64,000 bases of DNA, taken from Nitrosomonas sp. Nm132. Its GTDB lineage: Bacteria > Pseudomonadota > Gammaproteobacteria > Burkholderiales > Nitrosomonadaceae. Below the pieces are notes generated by a model. It was not told the origin of the DNA, ran no database searches, and saw only the letters and a program-made list of their open reading frames with translations. Positions 32,355 to 40,559 of the stretch are shown piece after piece. The stretch's first letter is position 1, and each line of letters starts with the position of its first letter. The DNA is taken from assembly GCF_900100485.1 (NCBI RefSeq), contig NZ_FNDH01000005.1, positions 1 through 64,000 on the forward strand, given 5' to 3'. The translations under genes and the position numbers were made by a program.

Positions 32355-32390
32355 CCGCTCTCGAAAAACCTTGAGCGGCTTTTTTTACTT
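32355..32390 (+). terminator. Pilin gene terminator
   Basis: A 6-bp stem CCGCTC/GAGCGG (32355-32360 with 32373-32378) followed by C and seven Ts, 133 bases after the pilin stop and just past repeat copy A. Confidence 0.75.
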
Positions 32391-32470
32391 CCGGATGTTA
32401 TTCCGCCTAAACTAAAAGACAGGGTCCTACCTTACCCCCTGTCGCTCACGCCGCTTCCATCCTGCCAACC

Positions 32471-32560
32471 AACCCGCGTAAGGCGCAATAACCATCGGGC
32501 ATTGCGCCATATGTGCCCATATTGAACTTCCGGTGCAATGCGCTGCGCTTATTGCACCTT
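32471..32560. repeat. Twin-hairpin repeat, copy B
   Basis: Second copy of the 90-bp unit in the same orientation, 230 bases from copy A, with five differences. Both hairpins are preserved: GGCGCAAT/ATTGCGCC is unchanged, and GGTGCAAT/ATTGCACC is intact. Confidence 0.8.
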
Positions 32561-32569
32561 ATAACCCAA

Positions 32570-32601
32570 ACCGCCTAAAAAAACTCCGCGGTGGTTTTTT
32601 T
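32570..32601 (+). terminator. Terminator after repeat copy B
   Basis: A 5-bp stem ACCGC/GCGGT (32570-32574 with 32588-32592) followed by GG and seven Ts on the plus strand. It overlaps the last codons of the minus-strand DUF2442 gene. It mirrors the terminator after copy A, supporting a duplication of repeat plus terminator. Confidence 0.55.
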
Positions 32602-32949
32602 ATTGCTATTTTTTAATACCTCTGATGCTTTTATATCAGTATGACTTTCATGATTATCCACATACCCCCACTTCCTGAACTGAGACTGTAACTCGGGATC
32701 ATCTTTAAATGCCTGAAAATAAATATACTCAGGCGCGAGATCTGCACCATTAGGCCAAACGATTGTTTCCAGCTCTTCGTCAACAACAAAGCTTGAAAAT
32801 ACCGATTTATCTTTTAATGGCTCAAATACCAAACCTTTTAAAGCGCCTGATAGATCGGCCACGCCCTTCCTGCCATTATTAAATGACACGGCTATTTTAT
32901 AATCTTCCAAATACTCGGCGCTGATAACATGAAGAAACATAATAATCAC
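32575..32949 (-). CDS. DUF2442 domain protein
   Basis: A small cytoplasmic protein of the DUF2442 family. The family-like segments are HVISAEYLEDYKIAVSFNNGRKGVADLSG near the start and IVWPNGADLAPEYIYFQA (about residues 68-85). The annotated GTG start overlaps the stop of the DUF4160 gene (GTGA), and an ATG at 32940 is the alternative. The C-terminal 25 residues extend beyond the usual domain. DUF2442 and DUF4160 genes are commonly adjacent, and some authors suspect a toxin-antitoxin-like role; nothing here proves it. Confidence 0.8.
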   Translation of the reverse strand: MIIMFLHVISAEYLEDYKIAVSFNNGRKGVADLSGALKGLVFEPLKDKSVFSSFVVDEELETIVWPNGADLAPEYIYFQAFKDDPELQSQFRKWGYVDNHESHTDIKASEVLKNSNKKTTAEFF

Positions 32950-33203
32950 TCCAGTGGTTCTATAGCCTTTGGGGTTTCACTTTTTTGACAAAGTTCCCAA
33001 TTCTTGATTAATTCACTTTTATGCAGTTCATACCATTCAAGCACATGCCCTAATGCACGTTTTGGAAATTTTCCTTCTACCACTCCATTTAAAATATTTA
33101 CAGTTATCTCATATTCTGAATATCTTGCATGAAAATGCGGTGGTGCATGATCTTCCCAATACATCACTATGATTATCCCTAGGAATCTACTAATTACCGA
33201 CAT
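32946..33203 (-). CDS. DUF4160 domain protein
   Basis: A small protein of the DUF4160 family, 85 residues from the ATG at 33203 (MSVISRFLGIIIVMYWEDHAPPHFHARYSEYE is the family hallmark region; an upstream ATG adds eight residues). HAPPHFHA is the conserved core. It is the first gene of an overlapping pair with DUF2442. The pair sits beside the pilin repeats and is lower in GC than the pilus ATPase next door, which would fit acquisition by transfer, but that is inference. Confidence 0.82.
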   Translation of the reverse strand: MSVISRFLGIIIVMYWEDHAPPHFHARYSEYEITVNILNGVVEGKFPKRALGHVLEWYELHKSELIKNWELCQKSETPKAIEPLE

Positions 33204-33320
33204 TTGAAATATTTGTTTGTTTTTCAATCACTTTCACTGGGAGTACCTTTCAATTACATAACAATCGTAAATTACAAAACTAAAACTACCCTCTTTTCCA
33301 GGCCAGGCAGAAATTTACTT

Positions 33321-35705
33321 TTACTTGATGCACACCGCCCGTACCTGATGAATGTCAGTAATGCCCTGTAACACTTTATCGATGCCATCCTGTTTCAAGG
33401 TGCGCATGCCATCATTGAGCGCGGTCACGAGCATTTCGGCTACCCGCGCATGTTCCTGGATGTTCTTTTTCAGCGCATCGGTTGCGGTCAGGAGCTCATG
33501 TAACGCCACCCGTCCGGCATAACCTGTGCCATTGCAGCGATCGCAGCCAACCGCTTCATACAGCGTGATCTGCCTTTGCTCACCGCCATATTCCTGCAGC
33601 CAGCGGCTTTCGATTTCCTGGTAAGCCGCTTCAGGGCTAACCTTGAAATGATCGATATATTTCAATTCTTCGCAGTATTCTGTCAACAACCTGCGGATTT
33701 CTTCGCGCGGTGCGATATGGGGTTTCTTGCACTTGCACAGGCGCTTGGCCAGGCGTTGTGCCAGAATACCCAACAAAGCATCGGAAAAATTGAACGGATC
33801 CATGCCCATATCCAGCAGGCGGATGACCGATTCCGGCGCGCTGTTGGTATGCAGCGTGGCAAACACCAGATGACCGGTCAGCGAGGCTTCGATACCGATG
33901 CTGGTGGTTTCCTTGTCGCGCATCTCCCCCACCATGATGATATCAGGATCGGCGCGCAGAAAAGACCTCATCACCGCGGCAAACGTCAGACCGGCCTTGA
34001 CGTTGACCTGTACCTGGCGCAATCCTTTCTGGGTGATCTCCACCGGGTCTTCAGCCGTCCAGATTTTGGTTTCGGGGGTATTGAGGTGCTTCAGCACCGA
34101 ATGCAGCGTCGTGGTTTTACCGGAACCCGTCGGGCCACAGACGAAAAATAACCCATAGGGCTTGCTGATAATTGACTTGAGTTCCTGCAGATTGCGGGAA
34201 GTGAAATTCATTTTCTCCAGCGGTATCGGCTCTCCTGCAGACAGGATCCGCATGACCACATCTTCCAGTCCACCGGCTGAAGGGAGCGTGGCTACCCGCA
34301 ATTCGATATCGAGCGGCGCAAATTTCCTGAACTTTATTTTGCCATCCTGCGGTTTACGCTTCTCGGAAATATCCAAATCACACATGATCTTGATCCGTGT
34401 CACCAGCGCATTGCGGTAGCTTGCCGGAATTTCGATATAGGGCATTAGCGTGCCATCCTTGCGAAAACGGATCTTGGTTTTTTCCTTGCCCGGATAAGGC
34501 TCGATATGAATATCGGAAACACCCATCTTATAGGCGTCTACGATGATCTTGTTGACCAGCTTGACGAGCTCGTTTTCAGAAGCGGCAGAAGCTTCGTCTA
34601 CCTCGATTACAGATTCTTCCTCGTCCTCCTGGAGGTTAAAGAGCATGTCATTGATATTGCCGGTATCTTCCAGGACAGCGCCTTTTCCAGCCCCATAAAA
34701 TAAATCCAGGGTCGCCTTGAACTCTCGCTGGGTGCAGACGGTATAGATGATGTCGTGCTTGGGGAAAATCTGATTGACGACACGCAGCGCCTTGATTCTT
34801 TCAGGATCAAGCGTCAACACCACCAGACCTTCTGCTGTGTCGTCAATCGGTAGCCAGTGGTTGCTTTCGGCAAAATCCCGCTTGAGATGCTTCAACACTT
34901 CCATCGGCTTAATCCGCTCAGCCTGGTACGGCTCATAGCGCACACGGAAGTAGCTCGATAGCGCTTCGCCAATTTGCGCCGGGCTGATCCGAAACTCATC
35001 GATCAGCACATTTTCCAGATCACACCCCTGTTCACGTGCAGATCGTGCCGCCAGCTCAAGTTCAGAAGCTGACAGGACCGCATTTGCAATCAAATGATCA
35101 TATCGGGATTTGGCGAGTAATTGCTGCTTCTGGCGTTGCTTGAAAGCAATGGCCAGTACCTGGCAGATTTCGCCTGCTCCCTCAACAATCATGTTGGGAA
35201 AAGGGGTATCCTCCTTATGATTGATGGCTTGCAGCACACCCAGTAATTCGTTATCCCCTGCATTCAGAATCGGTACTGCCAGCATTTGCCTGGTTCGGTA
35301 GCCGGTTCGTTTATCCCCTTCCTTGAGAAAGCGCAAGCGTGCGTCCACTTTCACCAGTTCATGCTGATCGTAAACATCCTTCAAATTGACGATTTTTTTG
35401 TTCAGGCTGACAAAACCCACAATACTGTGTTCGGTAATCGGTCGCTTCAAGTCCTGGAATAAACCGACGCCAGTCTTCACCCGTGAAATAATAGACGATT
35501 TATCTTCACTCACCGTATAAACGATCAGACGATCTGCATTGAACAAAGCGCAGATGTCCTTACTGACTTCCAGCATGATCTCATCGAGATTGTTGGCAGC
35601 CTGAATCCTGTTGACGATCTCGTGTAATTTCTGCGAAAAATTCTGCTGGCGATTGACCCCAGAAAAATTATCTGATAATGGTTCCAGTGCGATTTGCATA
35701 TTCAT
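33321..35705 (-). CDS. GspE/PilB-family ATPase with N-terminal GAF domain
   Basis: A 794-residue secretion/pilus-type ATPase. An N-terminal GAF-like domain (about 25-190) is followed by an MshEN-type region (about 215-330) and the T2SSE ATPase core. The core has Walker A GPTGSGKTTTLHS near residue 523, the Asp box DIHIEPYPGKEKTKIRFRKDG near 395, Walker B DPDIIMVGEMRD and a His box. A late CKCKK...CDRCNGTG tetracysteine site probably binds zinc. The GAF domain is not in standard PilB or GspE and suggests ligand or redox control. No pilC or pilD flanks it, so its partners are elsewhere. Confidence 0.85.
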   Translation of the reverse strand: MNMQIALEPLSDNFSGVNRQQNFSQKLHEIVNRIQAANNLDEIMLEVSKDICALFNADRLIVYTVSEDKSSIISRVKTGVGLFQDLKRPITEHSIVGFVSLNKKIVNLKDVYDQHELVKVDARLRFLKEGDKRTGYRTRQMLAVPILNAGDNELLGVLQAINHKEDTPFPNMIVEGAGEICQVLAIAFKQRQKQQLLAKSRYDHLIANAVLSASELELAARSAREQGCDLENVLIDEFRISPAQIGEALSSYFRVRYEPYQAERIKPMEVLKHLKRDFAESNHWLPIDDTAEGLVVLTLDPERIKALRVVNQIFPKHDIIYTVCTQREFKATLDLFYGAGKGAVLEDTGNINDMLFNLQEDEEESVIEVDEASAASENELVKLVNKIIVDAYKMGVSDIHIEPYPGKEKTKIRFRKDGTLMPYIEIPASYRNALVTRIKIMCDLDISEKRKPQDGKIKFRKFAPLDIELRVATLPSAGGLEDVVMRILSAGEPIPLEKMNFTSRNLQELKSIISKPYGLFFVCGPTGSGKTTTLHSVLKHLNTPETKIWTAEDPVEITQKGLRQVQVNVKAGLTFAAVMRSFLRADPDIIMVGEMRDKETTSIGIEASLTGHLVFATLHTNSAPESVIRLLDMGMDPFNFSDALLGILAQRLAKRLCKCKKPHIAPREEIRRLLTEYCEELKYIDHFKVSPEAAYQEIESRWLQEYGGEQRQITLYEAVGCDRCNGTGYAGRVALHELLTATDALKKNIQEHARVAEMLVTALNDGMRTLKQDGIDKVLQGITDIHQVRAVCIK

Positions 35706-36061
35706 AATGATATTTATTCAGGAAGATCTCCATGCAAAAGATTACCCATTAACCTGCGAAGATCGCGCCTGGAAATCACTTCCAGGCGCAATCAGTCAGC
35801 GCATTCTTTTATTTCAGGTGCGATCAGCTCAGCCTCGCCTGCCGAGATGAGCTCGTACTGCATAGATGGCCGATCACTATTGGGAGTATTGGCAACATCG
35901 GGCTACTATGCCCATTAGACGCATGCCTAATGCGGGTTTATCTTTACCAGCTTACCCAGCTTGTGAATTTCAAGATGTGATTACCTTCTTGCCCTGATAT
36001 TTAACACGACTTGCCTACAGGGCATTTCTGGTAACAGCAGAGGAATTACACCCGATTCCTG
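35706..36061. other. Gene-free stretch before the GAF-ATPase gene
   Basis: 356 bases with no supportable ORF. The clearest structure is a perfect 10-bp hairpin GCGCCTGGAA/TTCCAGGCGC with a 5-base loop (35765-35789), without a T-tract on either side, which would lie in the 5' leader of the ATPase gene. A weaker AGCTCA/TGAGCT inverted repeat lies near 35830-35850. The rest is unremarkable. Confidence 0.45.
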
Positions 36062-36487
36062 TTATTTGATCAAAAGGACCGGAATCGGTGAAAGATGGAT
36101 CAATTTGCTCGCGACTGAACCGAGCAACACGCCTTGTACCGAGCCAAGTCCACGCGGCCCGATAACAATCTGGTCACACTGTTTTTCTGTCGCAAATTGA
36201 ACGATCATTTTTGCCGCATCGCCGACTGTCACATGGTACTGATAGGCAACACCTGCCTGGTCCAGCAGATCGCGCGTTTCTTTTAAATCCTTCAATCCTT
36301 CTTCCTGATGATATTCCCGGATACTTTCCTGGCTGATAAACATGGAAACATCGCCACGCAAAGGAAACTGCACATTGAGCAAGTGAATTTGCGGCACTTC
36401 CTTATACCAGCCGAGCAGCTGGATAAAATGAGCAATGGCCTTGTTACAAGCAGTGGAACCATCTACCGGCAGCAGCATTTTTAACAT
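36062..36487 (-). CDS. Universal stress protein, UspA family
   Basis: A 141-residue single-domain Usp protein (MLKMLLPVDGSTACNKAIAHF at the start, then IVIGPRGLGSVQGVLLGSVASKLIHLSPIPVLLI at the end). The G-x2-G-x9-G-S/T nucleotide-binding pattern is present, so it is probably the ATP-binding type. Its role in stress survival is a family-level inference. It lies downstream of MITE copy 3 and the TerC gene. Confidence 0.9.
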   Translation of the reverse strand: MLKMLLPVDGSTACNKAIAHFIQLLGWYKEVPQIHLLNVQFPLRGDVSMFISQESIREYHQEEGLKDLKETRDLLDQAGVAYQYHVTVGDAAKMIVQFATEKQCDQIVIGPRGLGSVQGVLLGSVASKLIHLSPIPVLLIK

Positions 36488-36534
36488 GATGCACTCCTCT
36501 AAATTATGTTTTTCATCCCATTCCTGATAGCTAG

Positions 36535-36589
36535 CCCGAATATTTCATAAATTGGCACGTGTCCTCACTTGCCTTTTGAAATATTTGGG
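36535..36589 (-). mobile_element. MITE copy 3, 55-bp deletion derivative at the terC stop codon
   Basis: It starts with 44 bases equal (one mismatch) to the reverse complement of the full MITE's right end, then passes directly into a short opposite end (AAATATTTGGG). It is flanked by CTAG on both sides (36531-36534 and 36590-36593). The right-hand CTAG supplies the TAG stop of the TerC gene. It appears to be a full element, in the opposite orientation, that lost its middle. Confidence 0.85.
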
Positions 36590-37315
36590 CTAGGTCGGTT
36601 TATTCGTATCATCCGTAAGGTCGACTAAAGCAGTGGTATTTTTCTGTGCTCTAGCTGCCAGCCACTTTCCGCTGGCGATTACGACCAGCGCAGTAAAAAC
36701 TGGCATAAACCAGTGTAGAAAAGCAGCATGAGCATTGACCCATTCTTTAGTCACCGTATCGGTAATGACCATATCGCCCGCAATCCAGCCAAGTAATCCA
36801 GCCCCCACAAAAATGGTGACGGGAAAACGATTCATCAGCTTCATGACCAGTTTACTGCCCCAGACAATGATGGGAACACTTACAAGAAGACCAAAAATCA
36901 CCAGCATCAGATCGCCTCTGGCAGCGCCGGCAATGCCTATCACATTGTCCAGGCTCATAACGGTATCAGCGATGATAATCGTTTTAATGGCTCCCAGGAG
37001 AGTGGTATTCGCATCGATTTCATGCGCGTCGCCCGTCGATTCCGGCAACAACAGTTTGATCCCTATCCAGAGCAGCAGCAACGCGCCCACGAGTTTCAGA
37101 AAAGGGAGCGTCAGCAGATTAAGCGCGAAAAAAACCAGTCCGACGCGTATCGCTATCGCACCAAATACCCCCCAGAAAATTCCCAAATTACGTTGCTTCT
37201 CAGGCAATCGCCGACAAGCAAGCGCAATAACCACTGCATTATCTCCTCCAAGGACGATGTCAATCGCAATAATTTGTAGTGCCGCAACCCAAAATTGGGG
37301 ATCAGAAAAATCCAT
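36590..37315 (-). CDS. TerC family membrane protein (YjbE-like)
   Basis: A 241-residue polytopic membrane protein with about seven hydrophobic segments. The TerC signature acidic motifs are DIVLGGDNAVVIAL (19-32) and DTVMSLDNVIGIAGAA (about 117-132). Related proteins export Mn2+ or help metal loading of exported enzymes; tellurite resistance is the historical name only. It begins 12 bases after the patatin gene, and its TAG stop is in the MITE copy 3 target duplication. I see no yybP-ykoY manganese riboswitch upstream. Confidence 0.88.
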   Translation of the reverse strand: MDFSDPQFWVAALQIIAIDIVLGGDNAVVIALACRRLPEKQRNLGIFWGVFGAIAIRVGLVFFALNLLTLPFLKLVGALLLLWIGIKLLLPESTGDAHEIDANTTLLGAIKTIIIADTVMSLDNVIGIAGAARGDLMLVIFGLLVSVPIIVWGSKLVMKLMNRFPVTIFVGAGLLGWIAGDMVITDTVTKEWVNAHAAFLHWFMPVFTALVVIASGKWLAARAQKNTTALVDLTDDTNKPT

Positions 37316-37327
37316 ATTCTACTTCTC

Positions 37328-38488
37328 TCAAGACATGGTAATAAATTTAAAAATTTCATCTTTCTGTTGCATCGTGTCACGATAACCCAGATCGACCAAG
37401 GCACGACAATAAGCAGCTTCAAATAAAACATAACTCAACAATCTCGAACCACTCGGTCCCATTGCACCCACTGCCCGATATAAAAAACGCATGGTAGGTG
37501 GCAAGGAATTGGCATGCTGCAGCGCGATTTCGTTGATTCTTTCGCTAGGCGAGATCACCATCGATTTTATGGTACGCAGTAAAATACCCCCTTCTTTTTT
37601 GGCCTCAGGTGGAATGAGCGCTAACGTTCCATTAATGCGCTGCAAACGCTCCAGATCAACTTCCAAACTATCGACAAAAATACTGCTCATCACATGCCCG
37701 GCAATTTGCGCTACGGGGGGATAACTGGTTACTTTGACACGCTCGTCAAGGGACTCTTTTCTCTTGTTTACCCCAATCACCAGGATGCGATCCGCGCCGA
37801 GATGCAATGCCGGGCTCAGCGGCGCGAGCTGTCGCATGGAGCCATCGCCAAAGTACTCGCGATTTAGCCGGACTGCTGGAAAAATAAAAGGAATAGACGA
37901 AGAAGCCAGTAAATGCTGAATGCCAATACGTGCTGCCACGCCCACGCGCATCACGCGGCTCCAGGGGGAGATACTTTTATTGCCTTGATAAAACGTGACC
38001 GATTGTCCTGAAGTATATCCCCAGACAGTTACACCCAGTGCATGCAGCGCACCCATGTGGATACTCCGTTGAATACCGCGAAACGGCAGACGGCAGCCGA
38101 GTAGTTTCCTTAAAGGGGAATTATCCAGCAGCGCAAAAGGCGTTTTCGCCAGCTTTCTTGATACCAAGGAACCGACACAATGCATTGTGTTGCGAACGAC
38201 ACCTGGCAAATCTGCGCGGTGCACCTGGTCAACATGCAAATCCCCCCACACTGCCTCCAGTTGCCGCACCCCTGTGGCAAAATGAGTAGCCGACATGGCC
38301 AAACCGGCTGCATTAATGGCGCCGGCTGAGGTTCCACAAATAACGGGGAAAGGACTATGTGCATGGGGAGGGAACATCTCAGCGATTGCCCGCAGGACGC
38401 CAACCTGGTAAGCAGCGCGCGCGCCCCCACCCGTCAAGACGAGACCTAACTTGGGTAATGGCGCGGCAATATTATTCGGTTCATTCAC
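37328..38488 (-). CDS. Patatin-like phospholipase
   Basis: A 386-residue patatin-family lipid acyl hydrolase. The oxyanion motif is GGGARAAYQVG (20-30), the nucleophile S54 is in GTSAG (52-56), and the dyad aspartate D215 is in FGDGSM. No signal peptide is visible, so it is cytoplasmic or membrane-associated. The first 8 bases overlap the small upstream gene and TerC follows after 12 bases, suggesting a three-gene operon. The substrate is unknown. Confidence 0.9.
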   Translation of the reverse strand: MNEPNNIAAPLPKLGLVLTGGGARAAYQVGVLRAIAEMFPPHAHSPFPVICGTSAGAINAAGLAMSATHFATGVRQLEAVWGDLHVDQVHRADLPGVVRNTMHCVGSLVSRKLAKTPFALLDNSPLRKLLGCRLPFRGIQRSIHMGALHALGVTVWGYTSGQSVTFYQGNKSISPWSRVMRVGVAARIGIQHLLASSSIPFIFPAVRLNREYFGDGSMRQLAPLSPALHLGADRILVIGVNKRKESLDERVKVTSYPPVAQIAGHVMSSIFVDSLEVDLERLQRINGTLALIPPEAKKEGGILLRTIKSMVISPSERINEIALQHANSLPPTMRFLYRAVGAMGPSGSRLLSYVLFEAAYCRALVDLGYRDTMQQKDEIFKFITMS

Positions 38489-38738
38489 TGGCAGTCGGCT
38501 TCTTTCTTACCTTCTCAAGGGCATCACACAAAGTTTCTTCCGATAAAGCATTCAAGTTGACTGATAATGCACGGGCAAATTCACAAGCATCCCCAGGCAA
38601 TATTTTATTATCAAGTTTAGCAATAAGTTGCGCTGCTGCGCCGGCTATTTTCAGAAGACTCTGCCGTTCACTCATCAGTATTTCTATTTCTGCACGCAAC
38701 ATCGAAATCTCGCGCGCTTCTAATTGGGTATGCATCAT
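38481..38738 (-). CDS. Small helical protein, unknown function
   Basis: An 85-residue protein I do not recognise. It appears fully helical, with a charged N-terminal half (EAREISMLRAEIEILMSERQ) of coiled-coil character and no signal peptide. It overlaps the patatin gene by 8 bases, so it is probably translated from the same mRNA. It may be a partner of the patatin protein, but only context suggests this. Confidence 0.6.
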   Translation of the reverse strand: MMHTQLEAREISMLRAEIEILMSERQSLLKIAGAAAQLIAKLDNKILPGDACEFARALSVNLNALSEETLCDALEKVRKKPTASE

Positions 38739-38900
38739 AATCGTTTCCTCCAGTCAGGTATACTGCCTCAATCATTGCCCCACTTTAACAAAATCATTTC
38801 TTGAGCAAATAACCAAGCTCTCAGCCATTTGCCATGCTTTTCCTATACCGGCACAATCAGTAAACTACGGAACCCCTACCATCAATAACCAGAGGATGAC

Positions 38901-39863
38901 ATGTCACACACTGCGCTTTACCCAGAAATCGAACCCTATCACCAGGGAATGTTACCACTCGATGCGCGGCATACCCTATATTGGGAACAATCAGGCAACG
39001 CTGAGGGAATACCGGTATTATTTCTACATGGTGGGCCAGGTGCTGGATCAGCACCTGGCCATCGTCGTTTTTTTGACCCCGCTCACTACCGCATTATCAT
39101 TTACGATCAACGTGGCGCTGGGCGTTCCACCCCTCTGGGCGAGACTCATGACAATACTACGCCCCATCTTATCGAAGATATTGAAACATTGCGGCAATAT
39201 CTCGGTATCGAAAAGTGGCTGGTATTCGGGGGCTCCTGGGGCAGCACCTTGGCGCTGGCATATGGAGAAGCGCACCCGGCGCGTTGCCTCGGCTTTATTC
39301 TACGAGGCATTTTTCTGTGCCGCAAAAGCGAAATCGACTGGTTTCTCTACGGGCTGCGCCATTTCTTTCCTGATGCCTGGCAAGATTTCGTCGCACCGTT
39401 ATCCCCACTCGAGCGAAATGACATTCTCGCGGCTTATTATCGCCATCTGATGGACCCTGATCCGGCTATCCATATGCCTGCCGCCCGTGCCTGGGGTCGC
39501 TATGAAGGCCGGTGCTCCACTTTGCTGCCGAGCCCGGAAACCGTCAATTATTTTTCAAGTGATACGGTTGCGCTAGGGCTCGCACGCATGGAAGCGCATT
39601 ACTTCAGTCATGATATTTTCTTGCCACAAAATGCCTTGCTGGATAATGTCACAAAACTTCACCCTCTTCCTGCCATCATTGTGCAGGGACGTTATGATGC
39701 CGTGTGTCCGATCGTCAGCGCAAATGACTTGCACCAGGCCTGGCCTCAGGCTGAATATGTGATTATCGAGGATGCGGGCCATTCTGCCTGGGAACCCGGC
39801 ATTCGATCGGCACTGGTTCAGGCCACCGATAAGTTCAAAGCAATGCTCTCTAATATGAAATAG
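38901..39863 (+). CDS. pip: Proline iminopeptidase
   Basis: An alpha/beta-hydrolase of peptidase family S33 that removes N-terminal proline from peptides. The 320 residues match the family. The oxyanion segment is HGGPGAG (43-49), the nucleophile S112 is in GGSWGS, and the C-terminal acid and histidine are in VQGRYDAVCP (near 268) and DAGHSAWE (near 296). It is convergent with bioD, with three bases between the genes. Confidence 0.94.
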   Translation: MSHTALYPEIEPYHQGMLPLDARHTLYWEQSGNAEGIPVLFLHGGPGAGSAPGHRRFFDPAHYRIIIYDQRGAGRSTPLGETHDNTTPHLIEDIETLRQYLGIEKWLVFGGSWGSTLALAYGEAHPARCLGFILRGIFLCRKSEIDWFLYGLRHFFPDAWQDFVAPLSPLERNDILAAYYRHLMDPDPAIHMPAARAWGRYEGRCSTLLPSPETVNYFSSDTVALGLARMEAHYFSHDIFLPQNALLDNVTKLHPLPAIIVQGRYDAVCPIVSANDLHQAWPQAEYVIIEDAGHSAWEPGIRSALVQATDKFKAMLSNMK

Positions 39864-39865
39864 CT

Positions 39866-40549
39866 TTACCGTTTTCTCAGTTGCGAAAGCTGCGTGATAT
39901 CGAGCAAGCCGGCAAACTCTTTGGCAGCTATTCTTTCGCGATACGGTAAAACGCCCAGCAGGGGACAATCAAGACGCTTTTGCAGCGCGCGAATGTTTTC
40001 TGCCTGGCTCTCCATATGAGGATCAATCTGATTGGCGACCCAGCCTGCCAGCGATAACCCGCTTGCGTGGATAGCGCGGGCGGTCAATAAGGCATGGTTG
40101 AGACAACCGAGCCGCAATCCTACTACCAGCACCACGGGCAGTGCCAATGCACGCGCCAGGTCGCTGGTATCGTGCCGCTCATCGAGAGGCACCAGAAAAC
40201 CCCCTACCCCTTCAACAATGATGATCTCCGCCCTTTCCTGCAATGCATCAAAAGCCTGTTGTATGACCGCCAGATCAACGACGATACCGGCTTGCCTCGC
40301 AGCAATATGCGGCGCAATCGGTGGCAGCAACGCATAAGGATTGATCAGCGCACGCGCGGCTGAAATGTTACTGGCTTCGGCAAGACGCTCCACATCGACC
40401 CACTTACCCTGCTCGCAGCCTGCCGCAATGGGTTTCATGCCGACCGCTGATTTACCCGTCATGGCGAACGCATGCAGCAGCGCACAGCTCGTGATGGTTT
40501 TACCCACGCCGGTATCCGTTCCGGTCACGAAGTAGCCCGCTGGCATCAT
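39866..40549 (-). CDS. bioD: Dethiobiotin synthetase
   Basis: BioD closes the ureido ring of dethiobiotin from DAPA, CO2 and ATP. I place the start at the ATG at 40549, eleven bases after the bioC stop, giving MMPAGYFVTGTDTGVGKT and the P-loop near residues 9-17; the longer reading runs 46 residues into bioC. VEGVGGFLVPL, the next conserved motif, is present. It is the last gene of the bioBFHCD operon. Confidence 0.95.
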   Translation of the reverse strand: MMPAGYFVTGTDTGVGKTITSCALLHAFAMTGKSAVGMKPIAAGCEQGKWVDVERLAEASNISAARALINPYALLPPIAPHIAARQAGIVVDLAVIQQAFDALQERAEIIIVEGVGGFLVPLDERHDTSDLARALALPVVLVVGLRLGCLNHALLTARAIHASGLSLAGWVANQIDPHMESQAENIRALQKRLDCPLLGVLPYRERIAAKEFAGLLDITQLSQLRKR

Positions 40550-40559
40550 ACTCAATGCT

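Larger units (their letters stand above)
32223..32574. other. Non-coding stretch after the pilin gene: repeats and terminators
   Basis: This 352-base interval holds two copies of a 90-bp twin-hairpin repeat, each followed by a hairpin terminator, so the repeat plus terminator appear tandemly duplicated with a 230-base period. I see no ORF I would call a gene. It may mark the loss of a second tandem pilin gene, which is only a guess. Confidence 0.5.

Noticed and set aside
33576-34151. A 191-codon plus-strand ORF inside the GAF-ATPase gene
   Set aside because: Antisense to the Walker-motif region of a clear ATPase; the product is compositionally like a reverse-strand shadow.
37316-37327. A yybP-ykoY manganese riboswitch before terC
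   Set aside because: Only 12 bases separate terC from the patatin gene, leaving no room for the aptamer.
38359-39450. A 363-codon plus-strand ORF spanning the patatin start, the small gene and the start of pip
   Set aside because: It overlaps three better-supported genes in other frames and its product shows no domain.
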